From Colwellia sp. (lineage in GTDB: Bacteria; Pseudomonadota; Gammaproteobacteria; Enterobacterales; Alteromonadaceae): DNA of 57,709 bases. This document shows, piece by piece, positions 36,263 to 45,472 of the stretch. The position numbers were made by a program, and so were the translations under genes. The stretch is from the NCBI RefSeq assembly GCF_013214175.1, contig NZ_JABSPA010000001.1, positions 550,810 to 608,518 of the forward strand, read 5' to 3'. The number at the start of each line of letters is the position of its first letter. The first letter of the stretch is position 1. Below the pieces are notes generated by a model, which searched no databases, was not told where the DNA came from, and was given only the letters and a program-made list of their open reading frames with translations.

Positions 36263-37261
36263 TTACCGTGTCATTTTCTTAACAAAAACGACGACAAAAA
36301 GAGCGATAGTAAAACTACCGGTAAATGCTTCTATGGCGGCAATGGCGCGTGATATGCCCACCGGAGTGAAATCGCCATAACCTAAGGTGGTAAAGGTCAC
36401 TACTGAGTAGTACAGCGAAGAAAAGAAAAAGGACAAGTTTTCTTGCATTGACTGATCGCTACTGGCAGCTAGAACAGTGCCGTTGTAGCTGAGGCCAGTA
36501 AAAGTATAAATAATGGCACAGATAAATATAATGGCGATAGACAAACCTATGATTCGTAGTGGCGCCTCACCATAGCCACAAAAAATATCGACTATTTTTG
36601 ATACCATCCGCTTAATACTATAACGTGGTAATTGTAAGCGACGCATGGTCAGCTCTTTTTGAATAAAATACCCTGACAGAGTAAATATACCTTCATGCTC
36701 GGCGTGTTTACGTAAATCGCGATAAATCTCTTCGGCTTGCTCTAAAAAATCGATGTTGGCTTGCTCATCTTTCGCTTTTAAGGCTGATTTTGCCGCATAT
36801 TCTTGTTTGATCTTTTTACCTATACTGACATTTTCGAATTTGCTACCAATCCACTTTACCCCTAACATATTTGCACCTGCTAGGTTAGCACAGTTCAGAT
36901 TAGCGCTACGTAAATCAGCTTTCATCACACTGGCATGTTGCAAGTTAATATTAAATAAGTGAGCATTTTTTAAATCCGCATGATAAAAATCAGAGTAGGA
37001 GAAATCATAACCATGCTTTTTATGGTGGTTAACTAGGTCAATGCCTTGCAGCTGAGCACGACTTAGTCTTATGCCGCGTAGCATTCCTCCGCCTTGGGCG
37101 TACTTTTCTAAACGATCTTTTACCTCAGGACCTGATTTATCAATTTCTTTATCGTGCCAATAACAAAAGCCAGAGCTATTAGCTTCACCTTGGCAGCAAA
37201 AGGCTTGCTCCTTGGTACTATCGGGGTCTTGATATTGGCACAATAATTTTATTTTATTCAT
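36263..37261 (-). CDS. Pentapeptide-repeat potassium channel with an N-terminal Cys-rich segment
   Basis: Three parts are visible in 332 residues. The N-terminus has a CCQGEANSSGFCYWHD cluster that could bind a metal. Residues about 60-140 are pentapeptide repeats (ADLKNAHLFNINLQHASV, ADLRSANLNCANLAGANM). The C-terminal 110 residues are a two-helix potassium channel with the selectivity filter TTLGYGDFTP. Such channels work as tetramers in the inner membrane. The cytosolic pentapeptide domain may gate the pore or link it to a partner; no nucleotide-binding domain is present. The combination is uncommon but known in marine bacteria. Confidence 0.87.
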   Translation of the reverse strand: MNKIKLLCQYQDPDSTKEQAFCCQGEANSSGFCYWHDKEIDKSGPEVKDRLEKYAQGGGMLRGIRLSRAQLQGIDLVNHHKKHGYDFSYSDFYHADLKNAHLFNINLQHASVMKADLRSANLNCANLAGANMLGVKWIGSKFENVSIGKKIKQEYAAKSALKAKDEQANIDFLEQAEEIYRDLRKHAEHEGIFTLSGYFIQKELTMRRLQLPRYSIKRMVSKIVDIFCGYGEAPLRIIGLSIAIIFICAIIYTFTGLSYNGTVLAASSDQSMQENLSFFFSSLYYSVVTFTTLGYGDFTPVGISRAIAAIEAFTGSFTIALFVVVFVKKMTR

Positions 37262-37308
37262 TTTAAGAGTATAGTGCGCAACATCAAAAAGTAAAAAGAG
37301 GAACTAGT

Positions 37309-37791
37309 GTGGATATAACTTTAATTCAGGCAGATTACCAAAATGAACAACACGGTAAAGATTTAGTGATGCTGTTAAATGCCTATGCCCTTGATCCTAT
37401 GGGAGGCGGAGAAGCACTAGCTGATGACGTTCAACACAACTTGGTTGCTACCTTAGCAAAGCGAAATGACTTTTTAACTTTACTTTGTTATATCGATGGT
37501 AAACCCGCTGGCATACTCAATTGTGTTGAAGGTTTCTCAACGTTTAAATGTAAACCTTTACTTAATATCCATGATTGCGGCGTGTTAAAAGAATATCGAG
37601 GCTTAGGTTTAAGTCAAAAGCTATTTATTGAAGCTGAGAAAATATCCCGTGAGCGTGGCTACTGCAAGTTAACCCTTGAAGTGTTAGAGGGAAATATTGT
37701 CGCGCAGAACGCTTATAAGAAGTTAGGCTTTTCAGGCTATGAACTCGATGAAAAAACTGGCAAGGCTATGTTTTGGGAAAAAGTCTTATAA
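37309..37791 (+). CDS. GNAT-family N-acetyltransferase
   Basis: This 160-residue protein has the acetyl-CoA-binding motif, seen as VLKEYRGLGLSQKLFIEA, with the following helix and LEVLEGNIVAQNAYKKLGF, both typical of GNAT enzymes. The substrate is unknown. GTG at 37309 is used; AGAGGA at 37297-37302 sets a good spacing. It diverges from the channel gene by 47 bases. Confidence 0.88.
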   Translation: MDITLIQADYQNEQHGKDLVMLLNAYALDPMGGGEALADDVQHNLVATLAKRNDFLTLLCYIDGKPAGILNCVEGFSTFKCKPLLNIHDCGVLKEYRGLGLSQKLFIEAEKISRERGYCKLTLEVLEGNIVAQNAYKKLGFSGYELDEKTGKAMFWEKVL

Positions 37792-37806
37792 TTCAAGTTT
37801 TAAACG

Positions 37807-37838
37807 TTAATGACAGCCGTTTAGTGTGCTGTCATTAA
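37807..37838. terminator. Bidirectional terminator between the GNAT and S4 genes
   Basis: TTAATGACAGC (37807-37817) pairs perfectly with GCTGTCATTAA (37828-37838) around a 10-base loop. ATACTTTT follows on the plus strand. Confidence 0.75.
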
Positions 37839-37876
37839 TACTTTTCGACCTATCTTTAAGCTAAGTCGGCTAATAC

Positions 37877-38317
37877 TTAGAAGGAGATAGGTCTTCTTTT
37901 TTTAGGCTGGTTTTCTTGAAAAATTTCCTGTTCATCCACAGCAGCATTAGCATTTTTTCTTGCTAAATTTTTCTTTGCTTTTGCTTTTTTCTTAGCCGTT
38001 TTAGTTTTAGGCGCCGAGTTAGTTTGCTCACTCTTATTGTCCACCTTATTTCCAGCAAGGGGCTCAGCTTTAGTCGAAGGTTCAGCCAATGATTCATTGA
38101 TGATTAATTGCACCACCTCACCATTAAACTCAATCACATCTTGATGATAAACTTTTTTGCGCTTTTGATATTCTACTTCACCGTTGAGTAAAACATAACC
38201 TTCACTGATAACGACTTTTGCTTCACCGCCACCGCTAACCAAATTAGCTATTTTAAGTAACTTACATAACTCAACAGGTTGCTGGTTTAATTCAATAACT
38301 AAGTAACTCTCTGACAT
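37877..38317 (-). CDS. S4-domain RNA-binding protein with a basic tail (YbcJ-like)
   Basis: Residues 1-75 match the S4/YbcJ fold: ELCKLLKIANLVSGGGEAK, then VLLNGEVEYQKRKKVY. Escherichia coli YbcJ has only about 70 residues. The extra 70 residues here are low-complexity, rich in Lys and Ala (KTKTAKKKAKAKKNLARK) and probably disordered, which would help RNA contact. A role in ribosome or RNA metabolism is inferred from the fold only. Confidence 0.85.
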   Translation of the reverse strand: MSESYLVIELNQQPVELCKLLKIANLVSGGGEAKVVISEGYVLLNGEVEYQKRKKVYHQDVIEFNGEVVQLIINESLAEPSTKAEPLAGNKVDNKSEQTNSAPKTKTAKKKAKAKKNLARKNANAAVDEQEIFQENQPKKRRPISF

Positions 38318-38419
38318 ATATTTCTCGTAAATAAGCTGCGTTTTTTTATTTTCTGAATCAGCGTGATAACTAACATATTCAGTTCAGGTATTAGTTTTAA
38401 GTGCTAATTTAGCTAATAA

Positions 38420-38836
38420 CTACTGCGCTAATTGTGCTAAAAGCTCAGCGATCTCAGTTTTCATCTCTTCGCTATCAATATTTTGAGCAGCATCATTGGC
38501 TTTATTAGCAAAAACCAGTGCTTTGTCTTTTTCTTCAAACTCTACTTGGCGTAGTGCCATTGCTAAATAAGCTGAGGCGGTAAAAGTAGGTAAGCTTAAC
38601 TTTTCTGCTATTGCTAAAGCAACTTCATAAATATCCATGGCTTGATCGCCATCTTCGGTAAAGTCAGCAAGTGCTTCCCATTGCAAAGGGTGATCTTTTG
38701 GTGAGCCTTGATTGGTCGCACAAAGCACTTGCAGTTTTTTACAACTGTCAAGTCTAGACTCTTCATTGTCAGTTGCAGATGCGTCAGCGATTTCTTGGCA
38801 AATACTAAGGATGTCGTTATATAGTGGAGCTTTCAT
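38420..38836 (-). CDS. Small acidic helical protein, TPR-like, unknown function
   Basis: The 138-residue product is acidic and helical. Segments such as AMDIYEVALAIAEKLSLPTFTASAYLAMALRQ and KALVFANKANDAAQNI suggest one or two TPR-like hairpins. There is no signal peptide or membrane helix. The start ATG is consistent with good codon usage. No family could be assigned with confidence. It may be co-transcribed with the S4 gene downstream (102 bases). Confidence 0.65.
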   Translation of the reverse strand: MKAPLYNDILSICQEIADASATDNEESRLDSCKKLQVLCATNQGSPKDHPLQWEALADFTEDGDQAMDIYEVALAIAEKLSLPTFTASAYLAMALRQVEFEEKDKALVFANKANDAAQNIDSEEMKTEIAELLAQLAQ

Positions 38837-39207
38837 TTGAGTACCTAGGGTAATATATCTTAAAGGGTTTTAGCTGCAATGCCGTAGAGCTTATATTTAA
38901 GCGTTATAGCGTCTAATTACAGCGATAATTATGGCGCGTAATATCGCATATTTTCAGCTTTTTTGCTATGTAAAAGCAGTTGTTGGGGTAGCTATTTACG
39001 ATATAGCTAGTGAAAAGCTTGTTAAACAGGCCAATTATGAAGCTTTTATTACAAAGGTAAAAATTAGGTAAATTAATTTGTGTTATTCTGTAACGCGAGT
39101 AGACTAGCGGCATTAAAAGTCCTTAATAAACAATGTCATTAATCACTACGGCAATATTTATGGTAAGGATTACTGCAAAATCAAACCGCTTACGCAAAAG
39201 GAATGCC
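38837..39207. other. Intergenic region before the first BamA-like barrel gene
   Basis: In these 371 bases no gene is supported; a 66-codon minus-strand reading frame at 38913-39113 has a composition typical of chance. Upstream in-frame codons of the barrel gene from 39133 are not considered coding, because AAGGA at 39198-39202 and the signal peptide point to ATG 39208. Confidence 0.45.
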
Positions 39208-40587
39208 ATGACTAAGCCACTTACCCTATCCACAACTTTATCTGCCTTGTGCCTTGCAATGTCTATCAGTCAGCCCGTACTGGCCAGCAATGAACAAGCC
39301 GTGGACGTTGCGGTTAATAATACCAACACCAAGCAAGTTATCACTGCAACGGCGGCCACCGAGTCAGCTAGTGCAGAGCCAAAAATCACCGAGCCAGCTA
39401 GTAGCAAACAAGCAGCCAAAGTTGATAATAACGGTGTTGAAGCTAATAAACTTTATTTTACCCCGGTACCCGTTATAGGTTATAACCCTGCTAACGGAAC
39501 TATTTATGGTGTTGGTGCTTCTGCCAGTTATTATTTTGGTGAGCCTAAAACCACGAAAGTTTCCAATATGATAGCGGGTCTAGCAAAGACTTCCTTAGGG
39601 CAAAGCATTTTTTTATTCAAAAGTACTGCATTTACCGCCAATAATGATTGGGCTTTTTTAGGTGACTGGCGCTACCTTGATACCTCACAACCAACGTATG
39701 GTTTAGGTACGGGTCCAGACTCTTCTAAACTGGTCACTAGTGGTCAGGAATTCGAATTGGATGATGACATCTTTTCTGGTACTTATGATAAAAACCAGAT
39801 GATGGAGTTTAAGTACTTTCGTTTTTATGAAACAGCACTTAAACGTATTCAGGGTGACTGGTATGTAGGTCTTGGTTATCATCTCGATTTGTATAAAGAT
39901 ATTCAAGATAATTTACTTGATTTAGACGCTGAAGAAAAAGTAGTCACCTCTCATTACAGTTATAGCAGGCTTAATGGCTTCGATGAAACAGGCTATACCC
40001 TCTCAGGGCTATCATTAAATGTCATGTTCGACAGTCGTGATAATGGTATTAACCCAAGTAAAGGCCAATATGCTCTAGCAAGTTATCGATACAATCCAGA
40101 ATTTTTAGGCTCAGATAAAAAGTCCAGTACCCTTTGGTTAGAATATCGAAAATTTCATAACTTTACTCCAGAAGAAAAGTATCCTGATGTATTAGCTTTT
40201 TGGGCTTTTGGTAATTTTGTTACCAGTGGTGAAGTACCTTATATGACTTTACCTGCTACGGGATATGACCAATATGCCCGCAGCGGTACTGGTTATATAC
40301 AAGGACGTTTTCGCGGCCAAGATTATGCTTATGTTGGTTTAGAATACCGTAAACATTTTACTACTTTATGGGGTGTTCCTGTAGGTGGCGTGGCGCAAGT
40401 TAATGCCTCGACGGCAAGTGCCACAGGGCCAAATGATATTAGTTTAGGCCAGTACATTAAACCTGGTTATGGTTTAGGGCTCAGGTTTATGTTACAGAAG
40501 AAAACTGGTACTAACTTAGGTATTGATTTTGGTCGAGGTGCAGATGGTGCCAGTGCCTTGTATGTTCGTTTGAACGAGAACTTCTAG
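39208..40587 (+). CDS. BamA/TamA-like outer-membrane barrel without POTRA domains (first copy)
   Basis: The 459-residue protein has a signal peptide ending at VLASNEQ, a Ser/Thr/Ala-rich linker, and a barrel starting near FTPVPVIGYNPANGTIYGVG. The segment LNVMFDSRDNGINPSKGQYALASYR is characteristic of the bacterial surface antigen (BamA) barrel family. It ends in Phe, as expected for BAM substrates. There are no POTRA repeats, so it is not the assembly machine itself. The window has two other proteins of the type. Function unknown; proximity to the DUF3604 gene (54 bases) suggests one unit. Confidence 0.82.
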   Translation: MTKPLTLSTTLSALCLAMSISQPVLASNEQAVDVAVNNTNTKQVITATAATESASAEPKITEPASSKQAAKVDNNGVEANKLYFTPVPVIGYNPANGTIYGVGASASYYFGEPKTTKVSNMIAGLAKTSLGQSIFLFKSTAFTANNDWAFLGDWRYLDTSQPTYGLGTGPDSSKLVTSGQEFELDDDIFSGTYDKNQMMEFKYFRFYETALKRIQGDWYVGLGYHLDLYKDIQDNLLDLDAEEKVVTSHYSYSRLNGFDETGYTLSGLSLNVMFDSRDNGINPSKGQYALASYRYNPEFLGSDKKSSTLWLEYRKFHNFTPEEKYPDVLAFWAFGNFVTSGEVPYMTLPATGYDQYARSGTGYIQGRFRGQDYAYVGLEYRKHFTTLWGVPVGGVAQVNASTASATGPNDISLGQYIKPGYGLGLRFMLQKKTGTNLGIDFGRGADGASALYVRLNENF

Positions 40588-40641
40588 GGTAACAAATTAC
40601 CCATATTGAAAATATACATTTCTAAAAGATAGGGAAAAGAC

Positions 40642-42579
40642 ATGGAAAGTAAAATATCGTTAATCGCCATTACGGTTTTATTGGTATTAGGCGGCTGCTC
40701 TGAGCAACAAACAGACTCGCAAAAGGATCAAGCCCACGTTAAAGAAGTAAGTGCCAGTAACTCAGCAAAAAACAAAGACGAATCGGTAGCGGCTAGAGCG
40801 CACAGCATAAAACAACAAGAAGACAACGCGCCATCAAATCCGCTTAAAAATGCTTATTTTGGTGAAACCCATATGCATACCAAATTTTCTTTGGATGCTT
40901 ATATTGGTGGTAACCGCATGAGCCCACTTGACTCCTTACAATTTGCGCAAGGACAAGAGAAAACTATCAATGGTCAATTACATAAATTACATCGTCCACT
41001 CGATTTTGCGGCTACGACCGATCACGCTGAATATATTGGTGAAATGTATACAACCTTTACTGAAGAAGCTTTAGGGCATAACCAAGAGCAATTAAAAAAA
41101 TTGCGTGGCTTAACTGAATATAAAGACCAAATTCATTGGTTTATTAAATACGTAATATCAGTGAATCGCGGCGATGCTAAACCTGCACATCCACCATTTT
41201 ATACTGGCATTGAAAGCACCAAAAGTGCTTGGCAAATTATTTTACAAGCCACTAAAGATGAATATAAACCTGGAATTTTTACCACTTTAGCGGCTTTTGA
41301 ATGGAGTGGTGCGCCAAAAGGCGGCAACTTACATCGCAATATCCTGTTTAGAGACATGGTGGTGCCAGAGTATCCCGTTGGTTATGCGGACTATAATCGT
41401 GAAGAAGCTTTATGGGGATGGATGGCGCAACAAGAGAAAAAAGGTAGCACACTGCTTGCTATTCCACACAACTCCAATGCGTCTAAGCTGATGATGTTTA
41501 ATCCCAATGATTCTAAAGGTAATCCTATTACTAAAGAATATGCGGAGCTGCGCAGTCACTTTGAACGCACTATCGAAATGATGCAAATCAAAGGCAATTC
41601 TGAGGTACATCGTAAATTTTGGCCCGCAGATGAATTTGCTGATTTTGAAAATGCCGATTCGGTTGCTGATTTTAGTAATCGAGGTTTAGACAAACGTAAT
41701 TTTGTTCGTTGGGGCATTATCGAAGGCTTAAAACATTACCAAAACATCGGCGTTAACCCATATAAATTAGGTTTTAATGGCGGTACTGATAGCCATAATG
41801 GCTTGATGGCTGATGTGGCCGAAGATAATTATATTGGCGGTCATGGCGCAGCGGATAATACGCCAGAGTTACGCAGAACAGGACAAGTTCCAGAGTGGCT
41901 CGATGCTAAAGATGAAAGTATTGGCTCTATTACTGGCGTTTGGGCAACAAAGAACACTCGTGGCGAAATTTGGGATGCCATGTATAACCGCGAGGTCTAC
42001 GGCACTTCAGGCCCTCGAATTCAGGTGAGAATTTTTGCCGGTGAGCACTTAACAACTAACCATACAGATATCAATGCCATGGTCAAAGAAGGCTACGACA
42101 AAGGTGTGCCTATGGGTGGTACTATTTCTGGCGCAGTAAGTGCGCCGGTATTTAATGTTTGGGCAGCCAAAGATAACATAGGCGCTAATTTGGACAGAAT
42201 TCAAATCATCAAGGGTTGGGTCGACCAAGAAGGTGAGCAACATGAAAAAATCATTAATGTTGTCTGGTCTGATAATCGCGCTAAAGACAAAAATGGCAAT
42301 TTAGCTAAAGTTGGTAATACCGTTGATTTAACAACGGCTAAATACACCAATGAGATTGGCGCTACAATGTTAATGGGCAGTTTTACTGATGAGGAGTTTA
42401 ATAGCGAGTTACCGACACTCTATTATGCTCGTGTTATTGAAATCCCAACACCACGCTGGAGTACTTATGATGCAGTGCGCAATAATTTACCATTATTAAC
42501 GGACGTGCAAGCAACCATACAAGAACGTGCGTGGAGTTCACCAATATGGTTTATGCCAGCTCAAGAAGTAAAACACTAG
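40642..42579 (+). CDS. DUF3604 lipoprotein (PHP-like metal-binding domain)
   Basis: This 645-residue protein has a lipobox (LGGC at 16-19) and a polar linker, then DUF3604. The start FGETHMHTKFSLDAY with paired His and the later AATTDHAEYIGEM and IPHNSNASK give a PHP-type metal site. The C-terminal part includes NGGTDSHNGL and a beta-sandwich-like tail. The family is widespread in marine bacteria and its reaction is not known; phosphoesterase activity would fit the PHP fold. The three following genes lie close downstream: 3-base, 130-base and 47-base gaps. Confidence 0.85.
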   Translation: MESKISLIAITVLLVLGGCSEQQTDSQKDQAHVKEVSASNSAKNKDESVAARAHSIKQQEDNAPSNPLKNAYFGETHMHTKFSLDAYIGGNRMSPLDSLQFAQGQEKTINGQLHKLHRPLDFAATTDHAEYIGEMYTTFTEEALGHNQEQLKKLRGLTEYKDQIHWFIKYVISVNRGDAKPAHPPFYTGIESTKSAWQIILQATKDEYKPGIFTTLAAFEWSGAPKGGNLHRNILFRDMVVPEYPVGYADYNREEALWGWMAQQEKKGSTLLAIPHNSNASKLMMFNPNDSKGNPITKEYAELRSHFERTIEMMQIKGNSEVHRKFWPADEFADFENADSVADFSNRGLDKRNFVRWGIIEGLKHYQNIGVNPYKLGFNGGTDSHNGLMADVAEDNYIGGHGAADNTPELRRTGQVPEWLDAKDESIGSITGVWATKNTRGEIWDAMYNREVYGTSGPRIQVRIFAGEHLTTNHTDINAMVKEGYDKGVPMGGTISGAVSAPVFNVWAAKDNIGANLDRIQIIKGWVDQEGEQHEKIINVVWSDNRAKDKNGNLAKVGNTVDLTTAKYTNEIGATMLMGSFTDEEFNSELPTLYYARVIEIPTPRWSTYDAVRNNLPLLTDVQATIQERAWSSPIWFMPAQEVKH

Positions 42580-42582
42580 TTT

Positions 42583-43677
42583 ATGACTTTTTCTTTTCAT
42601 AATAAAACACTAAAAGGAATATCCCACTTTGGGCTATTCCTTTTTCTTTGCTTGTTAGCTGTCGTTAATAGTAAAGCTGTACAGGCAAATAAAATTCAAC
42701 TGGCTTATTTACAAATTGAAGCGGTTACTTGTAGTGATAAAGCAGTCAGCAGCCTCAGTAACAGCGGTATTAGTAATATCGAGCACAGTTGCTATCAGGG
42801 CATGTGGAAACAGCCAGCAGTTCAAGGTATTGCACCACTTAGTCTGCAATTTAGTAATGGGGTGAAAATCAGTAATACAACACCTGCTGCTTTGCTAAAT
42901 GGCGCAAATATCAAGTTCTTTACTATAACAACAGTACAAAGCTTAGCTGATAAGAGTGTCACTGTTATCAACTTAGAGAAAACAAATGTTGAAGTGATGC
43001 TTAAGTATAAAAGTATCAAAAATGATTACTCAGTAAGAATAACCCCAGCGGCACCTAGTTATACCTTTGTTGCCAGTCCATCGTCATGGAAAAGTATGCA
43101 GAGTTATACGGTTTTTGGCATCGAACATATTTTAGAGGGCTATGATCATCTGTTGTTTGTTTTATGTTTGTTATTGATTGCCTCCACGGTTAAAAAGCTT
43201 ATGTGGGCTATCACAGGTTTCACCTTAGCACATTCTATTACCTTGATATTGAGTACGTTAGATATAGTGCAATTACCCATTGTGGTTGTAGAAGCCGTTA
43301 TTGCACTAAGTATTGTTTTTCTTGCGATTGAAATTGCAAAAAACTCTTTCAATAAATCTCAGCAATGCTCGTTAACTTATCGTTATCCGGTCGTAGTATC
43401 GAGCAGCTTTGGTCTGTTACATGGTTTTGGTTTTGCTTCAGTATTGCTTGAGCTAGGTTTGCCAAAAAATGATCAGTTTTTAGCCTTGGCATTTTTTAAT
43501 ATAGGTGTTGAATTAGGGCAAGTTTTCTTTATTAGCGGTGTGCTATTGCTTATCTGGTTAGTGAAAAAGTTAACTGATATTAGCCGTGAGAGAATAAAAC
43601 GGTATGAAAAGATTAATGCCTATTTGATAGGTTCAATTGCCAGTATGTGGTTAATTGAAAGAGTGCTGCAGTTCTAG
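42583..43677 (+). CDS. HupE/UreJ-like membrane protein
   Basis: The protein has a signal peptide, a periplasmic beta domain (about residues 38-180) and six or seven membrane helices. The HupE/UreJ_2 family signature is FGIEHILEGYDHLLFVL, FTLAHSITL, LLHGFGFASVL and NIGVELGQ. The His residues suggest transition-metal transport; related HupE proteins are nickel permeases, but this subgroup is not shown to move nickel. It starts three bases after the DUF3604 stop, so it is likely in the same operon. Confidence 0.87.
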   Translation: MTFSFHNKTLKGISHFGLFLFLCLLAVVNSKAVQANKIQLAYLQIEAVTCSDKAVSSLSNSGISNIEHSCYQGMWKQPAVQGIAPLSLQFSNGVKISNTTPAALLNGANIKFFTITTVQSLADKSVTVINLEKTNVEVMLKYKSIKNDYSVRITPAAPSYTFVASPSSWKSMQSYTVFGIEHILEGYDHLLFVLCLLLIASTVKKLMWAITGFTLAHSITLILSTLDIVQLPIVVVEAVIALSIVFLAIEIAKNSFNKSQQCSLTYRYPVVVSSSFGLLHGFGFASVLLELGLPKNDQFLALAFFNIGVELGQVFFISGVLLLIWLVKKLTDISRERIKRYEKINAYLIGSIASMWLIERVLQF

Positions 43678-43807
43678 TTAAGTTTCGCTAAGCCAAGTTA
43701 AGTCGTTAAACGGTTGAGCACTTACACACTTCACCAATTTAGGATAACTCGAAGGGCTAAATTTATTAGCATTTTAGGTTAATAGAATAGAGAATAATAG
43801 GATAACT

Positions 43808-44641
43808 ATGAAGACCTTATTAAAAGAGCCGTTACTGCATTTTTTACTGTTAGGGGCGGCGCTTTTTTATTTTTATAGTTTGGTTAATGATAACCAAACA
43901 AATGACAATGAAATAACACTTTCAGCGGCTAAAATAGTGCAGCTGAAATACAGTTTTGAAAAAACCCGTCAACGACAACCAACCGAAGAAGAGCTGGCTG
44001 CTTTAGTGAATAACTACTTTAAAGAGCAAGTGGCTTATCAAAAGGGCGTCGAAATGGGTTTGCTTGCTGGTGATGGCATTATTCAAAAGCGTATTCAGCA
44101 AAAAGTCGAGTTTATTGTTGAAGACAGTGTTAGTCGCTTAGAGCCTGATGATGCAGAACTATCAAGCTTTTTAAAAGAACATCAAGATGATTATCGTAGT
44201 GAACAAGTTTTTAGTTTTGTACAGCTATACTTTGACCCGTCAAAACACCGTGATATTACCGCGATATTAACTAAAACAATGGCGCAGATAACAGCCTTAG
44301 ATGAAATCGAACACACTGCCGTAAAACTTATGCCATTGTCAGATAGTATTTTTTTAGACTACCAATATACCGATGTTTCTTATGCCTTTGTCGCGCGCTA
44401 TTTTGGCAGTAAATTTGCCGAAGCCTTAGTGACGATGGAATCAGGAAAATGGTTGGTAGATGTTAAATCAGGTTATGGAGAGCATATTGTTAAATTGAAA
44501 ACTAAACAAGGTGGTGAACTGCAACCTCTAGCTGCAGTGCGAGCCCAAGTAAAACAAGCGTGGCTTAATGAGCAACGTAAACAAAGCTTGGCTAAATTTT
44601 ATCAGGGTTTATTTGTCGAATACCAAGTTAAGAAAATTTAG
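43808..44641 (+). CDS. Membrane-anchored parvulin-like peptidyl-prolyl isomerase
   Basis: This 277-residue protein has an N-terminal membrane anchor (LLHFLLLGAALFYFY), a SurA-like helical region (LSAAKIVQLKYSFEKTRQR) and a PpiC-type C-terminal half (SFVQLYFDPSKH, FAEALVTMESGKW, GEHIVKLKTKQ). The isomerase signature is weak, so chaperone action without catalysis is possible. It often accompanies HupE and DUF3604 genes in marine bacteria, as here; perhaps it helps fold those exported proteins. Confidence 0.8.
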   Translation: MKTLLKEPLLHFLLLGAALFYFYSLVNDNQTNDNEITLSAAKIVQLKYSFEKTRQRQPTEEELAALVNNYFKEQVAYQKGVEMGLLAGDGIIQKRIQQKVEFIVEDSVSRLEPDDAELSSFLKEHQDDYRSEQVFSFVQLYFDPSKHRDITAILTKTMAQITALDEIEHTAVKLMPLSDSIFLDYQYTDVSYAFVARYFGSKFAEALVTMESGKWLVDVKSGYGEHIVKLKTKQGGELQPLAAVRAQVKQAWLNEQRKQSLAKFYQGLFVEYQVKKI

Positions 44642-44688
44642 TCAGGTTTACAAACGTTAGTTTAGTTAACAATAAAAAGAAGAGTGCA

Positions 44689-45306
44689 ATGTCGGATATA
44701 GTTTCACATATAGTCACCGTGTTTTTAGGTTTTTTTGCCATCATGAATCCCATTGCTAATACAGCGGCTTTTGCCGCGTTAGTGGGACATAAGAGTAAAG
44801 AGCAACAGAAAAAAATTGCCAAAAAAGCGTTATTGATTACTTTTTTTGTTATTTTAGCTTTCTCTGTATTAGGTAATGCTATTTTTCATTTATTTGGTAT
44901 TACTTTACCGGCATTAAGAATAACTGGTGGTATTTTAGTGTTTATTATTGGTTATCATATGATCAATGGTAGCGGCTCTAGTTTGCATTCAGCAGAGAGA
45001 GTAGAGCAGGGTGATCTCGCCGTTTCGCCATTAGCGGTGCCACTACTTGCAGGTCCTGGCACTATTGCTACGGCAATGAATTACTCTTCTTCTGCAGGTT
45101 TTGTTGGCATACTTATTACGTTAAGTGTTTTTGCCTTGTTATGTATTATTACTTTCTTTTGCTTTGTTTACAGTAGTAAAATTCTAGCAGTAATAGGCGA
45201 AGCTGGTTTGAGTATAGTGACTCGTTTGATGGGACTTATTTTGGCGGTCATTGGTGTGCAAATGTTTATTGAAGGTGTCATCGCTGTTATTGATTCACTT
45301 AATTGA
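44689..45306 (+). CDS. MarC-family membrane protein
   Basis: Six membrane helices span 205 residues. The signature FAIMNPIANTAAFAALV and the repeat-like AVPLLAGPGTIATAMNYSS are typical of MarC/YhgN. The name derives from the multiple-antibiotic-resistance locus but a role in resistance is not supported, and the substrate is unsettled. It lies 47 bases after the isomerase gene; a terminator follows. Confidence 0.92.
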   Translation: MSDIVSHIVTVFLGFFAIMNPIANTAAFAALVGHKSKEQQKKIAKKALLITFFVILAFSVLGNAIFHLFGITLPALRITGGILVFIIGYHMINGSGSSLHSAERVEQGDLAVSPLAVPLLAGPGTIATAMNYSSSAGFVGILITLSVFALLCIITFFCFVYSSKILAVIGEAGLSIVTRLMGLILAVIGVQMFIEGVIAVIDSLN

Positions 45307-45328
45307 CTTTAAATATTGTTAGGTATAA

Positions 45329-45364
45329 TTTGTCAGCTAATATTTGTCAGCTAATATTTGTCAG
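45329..45364 (+). repeat. 14-bp tandem repeat, about 2.6 copies
   Basis: TTTGTCAGCTAATA occurs at 45329-45342 and 45343-45356 and is followed by the partial copy TTTGTCAG. It stands between the MarC stop codon and its terminator. Confidence 0.9.
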
Positions 45365-45379
45365 TCAAACTTTGCAATG

Positions 45380-45418
45380 AAAAGGCTGCTAAATATTGCT
45401 ATTTAGCAGCCTTTTTTT
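45380..45418 (+). terminator. Strong terminator after the MarC gene
   Basis: The arms AAAAGGCTGCTAAATA and TATTTAGCAGCCTTTT form a 16-bp perfect stem with a TTGC loop, followed by TTTT. It may also act on dnaK transcripts from the minus strand. Confidence 0.95.
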
Positions 45419-45472
45419 ATCTGTACTGTGTTTTATCAGCACTGAGTTTATCAAGCTTAAGTACTTGTTGAA

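Noticed and set aside
38913..39113. A 66-codon minus-strand reading frame between the TPR-like gene and the first barrel gene
   Set aside because: It has no ribosome-binding site, no recognisable motif and a composition expected from AT-rich non-coding DNA.
45320..45370. A CRISPR array at the short tandem repeats
   Set aside because: The repeats are 14 bases, directly adjacent without spacers, and there are no cas genes.
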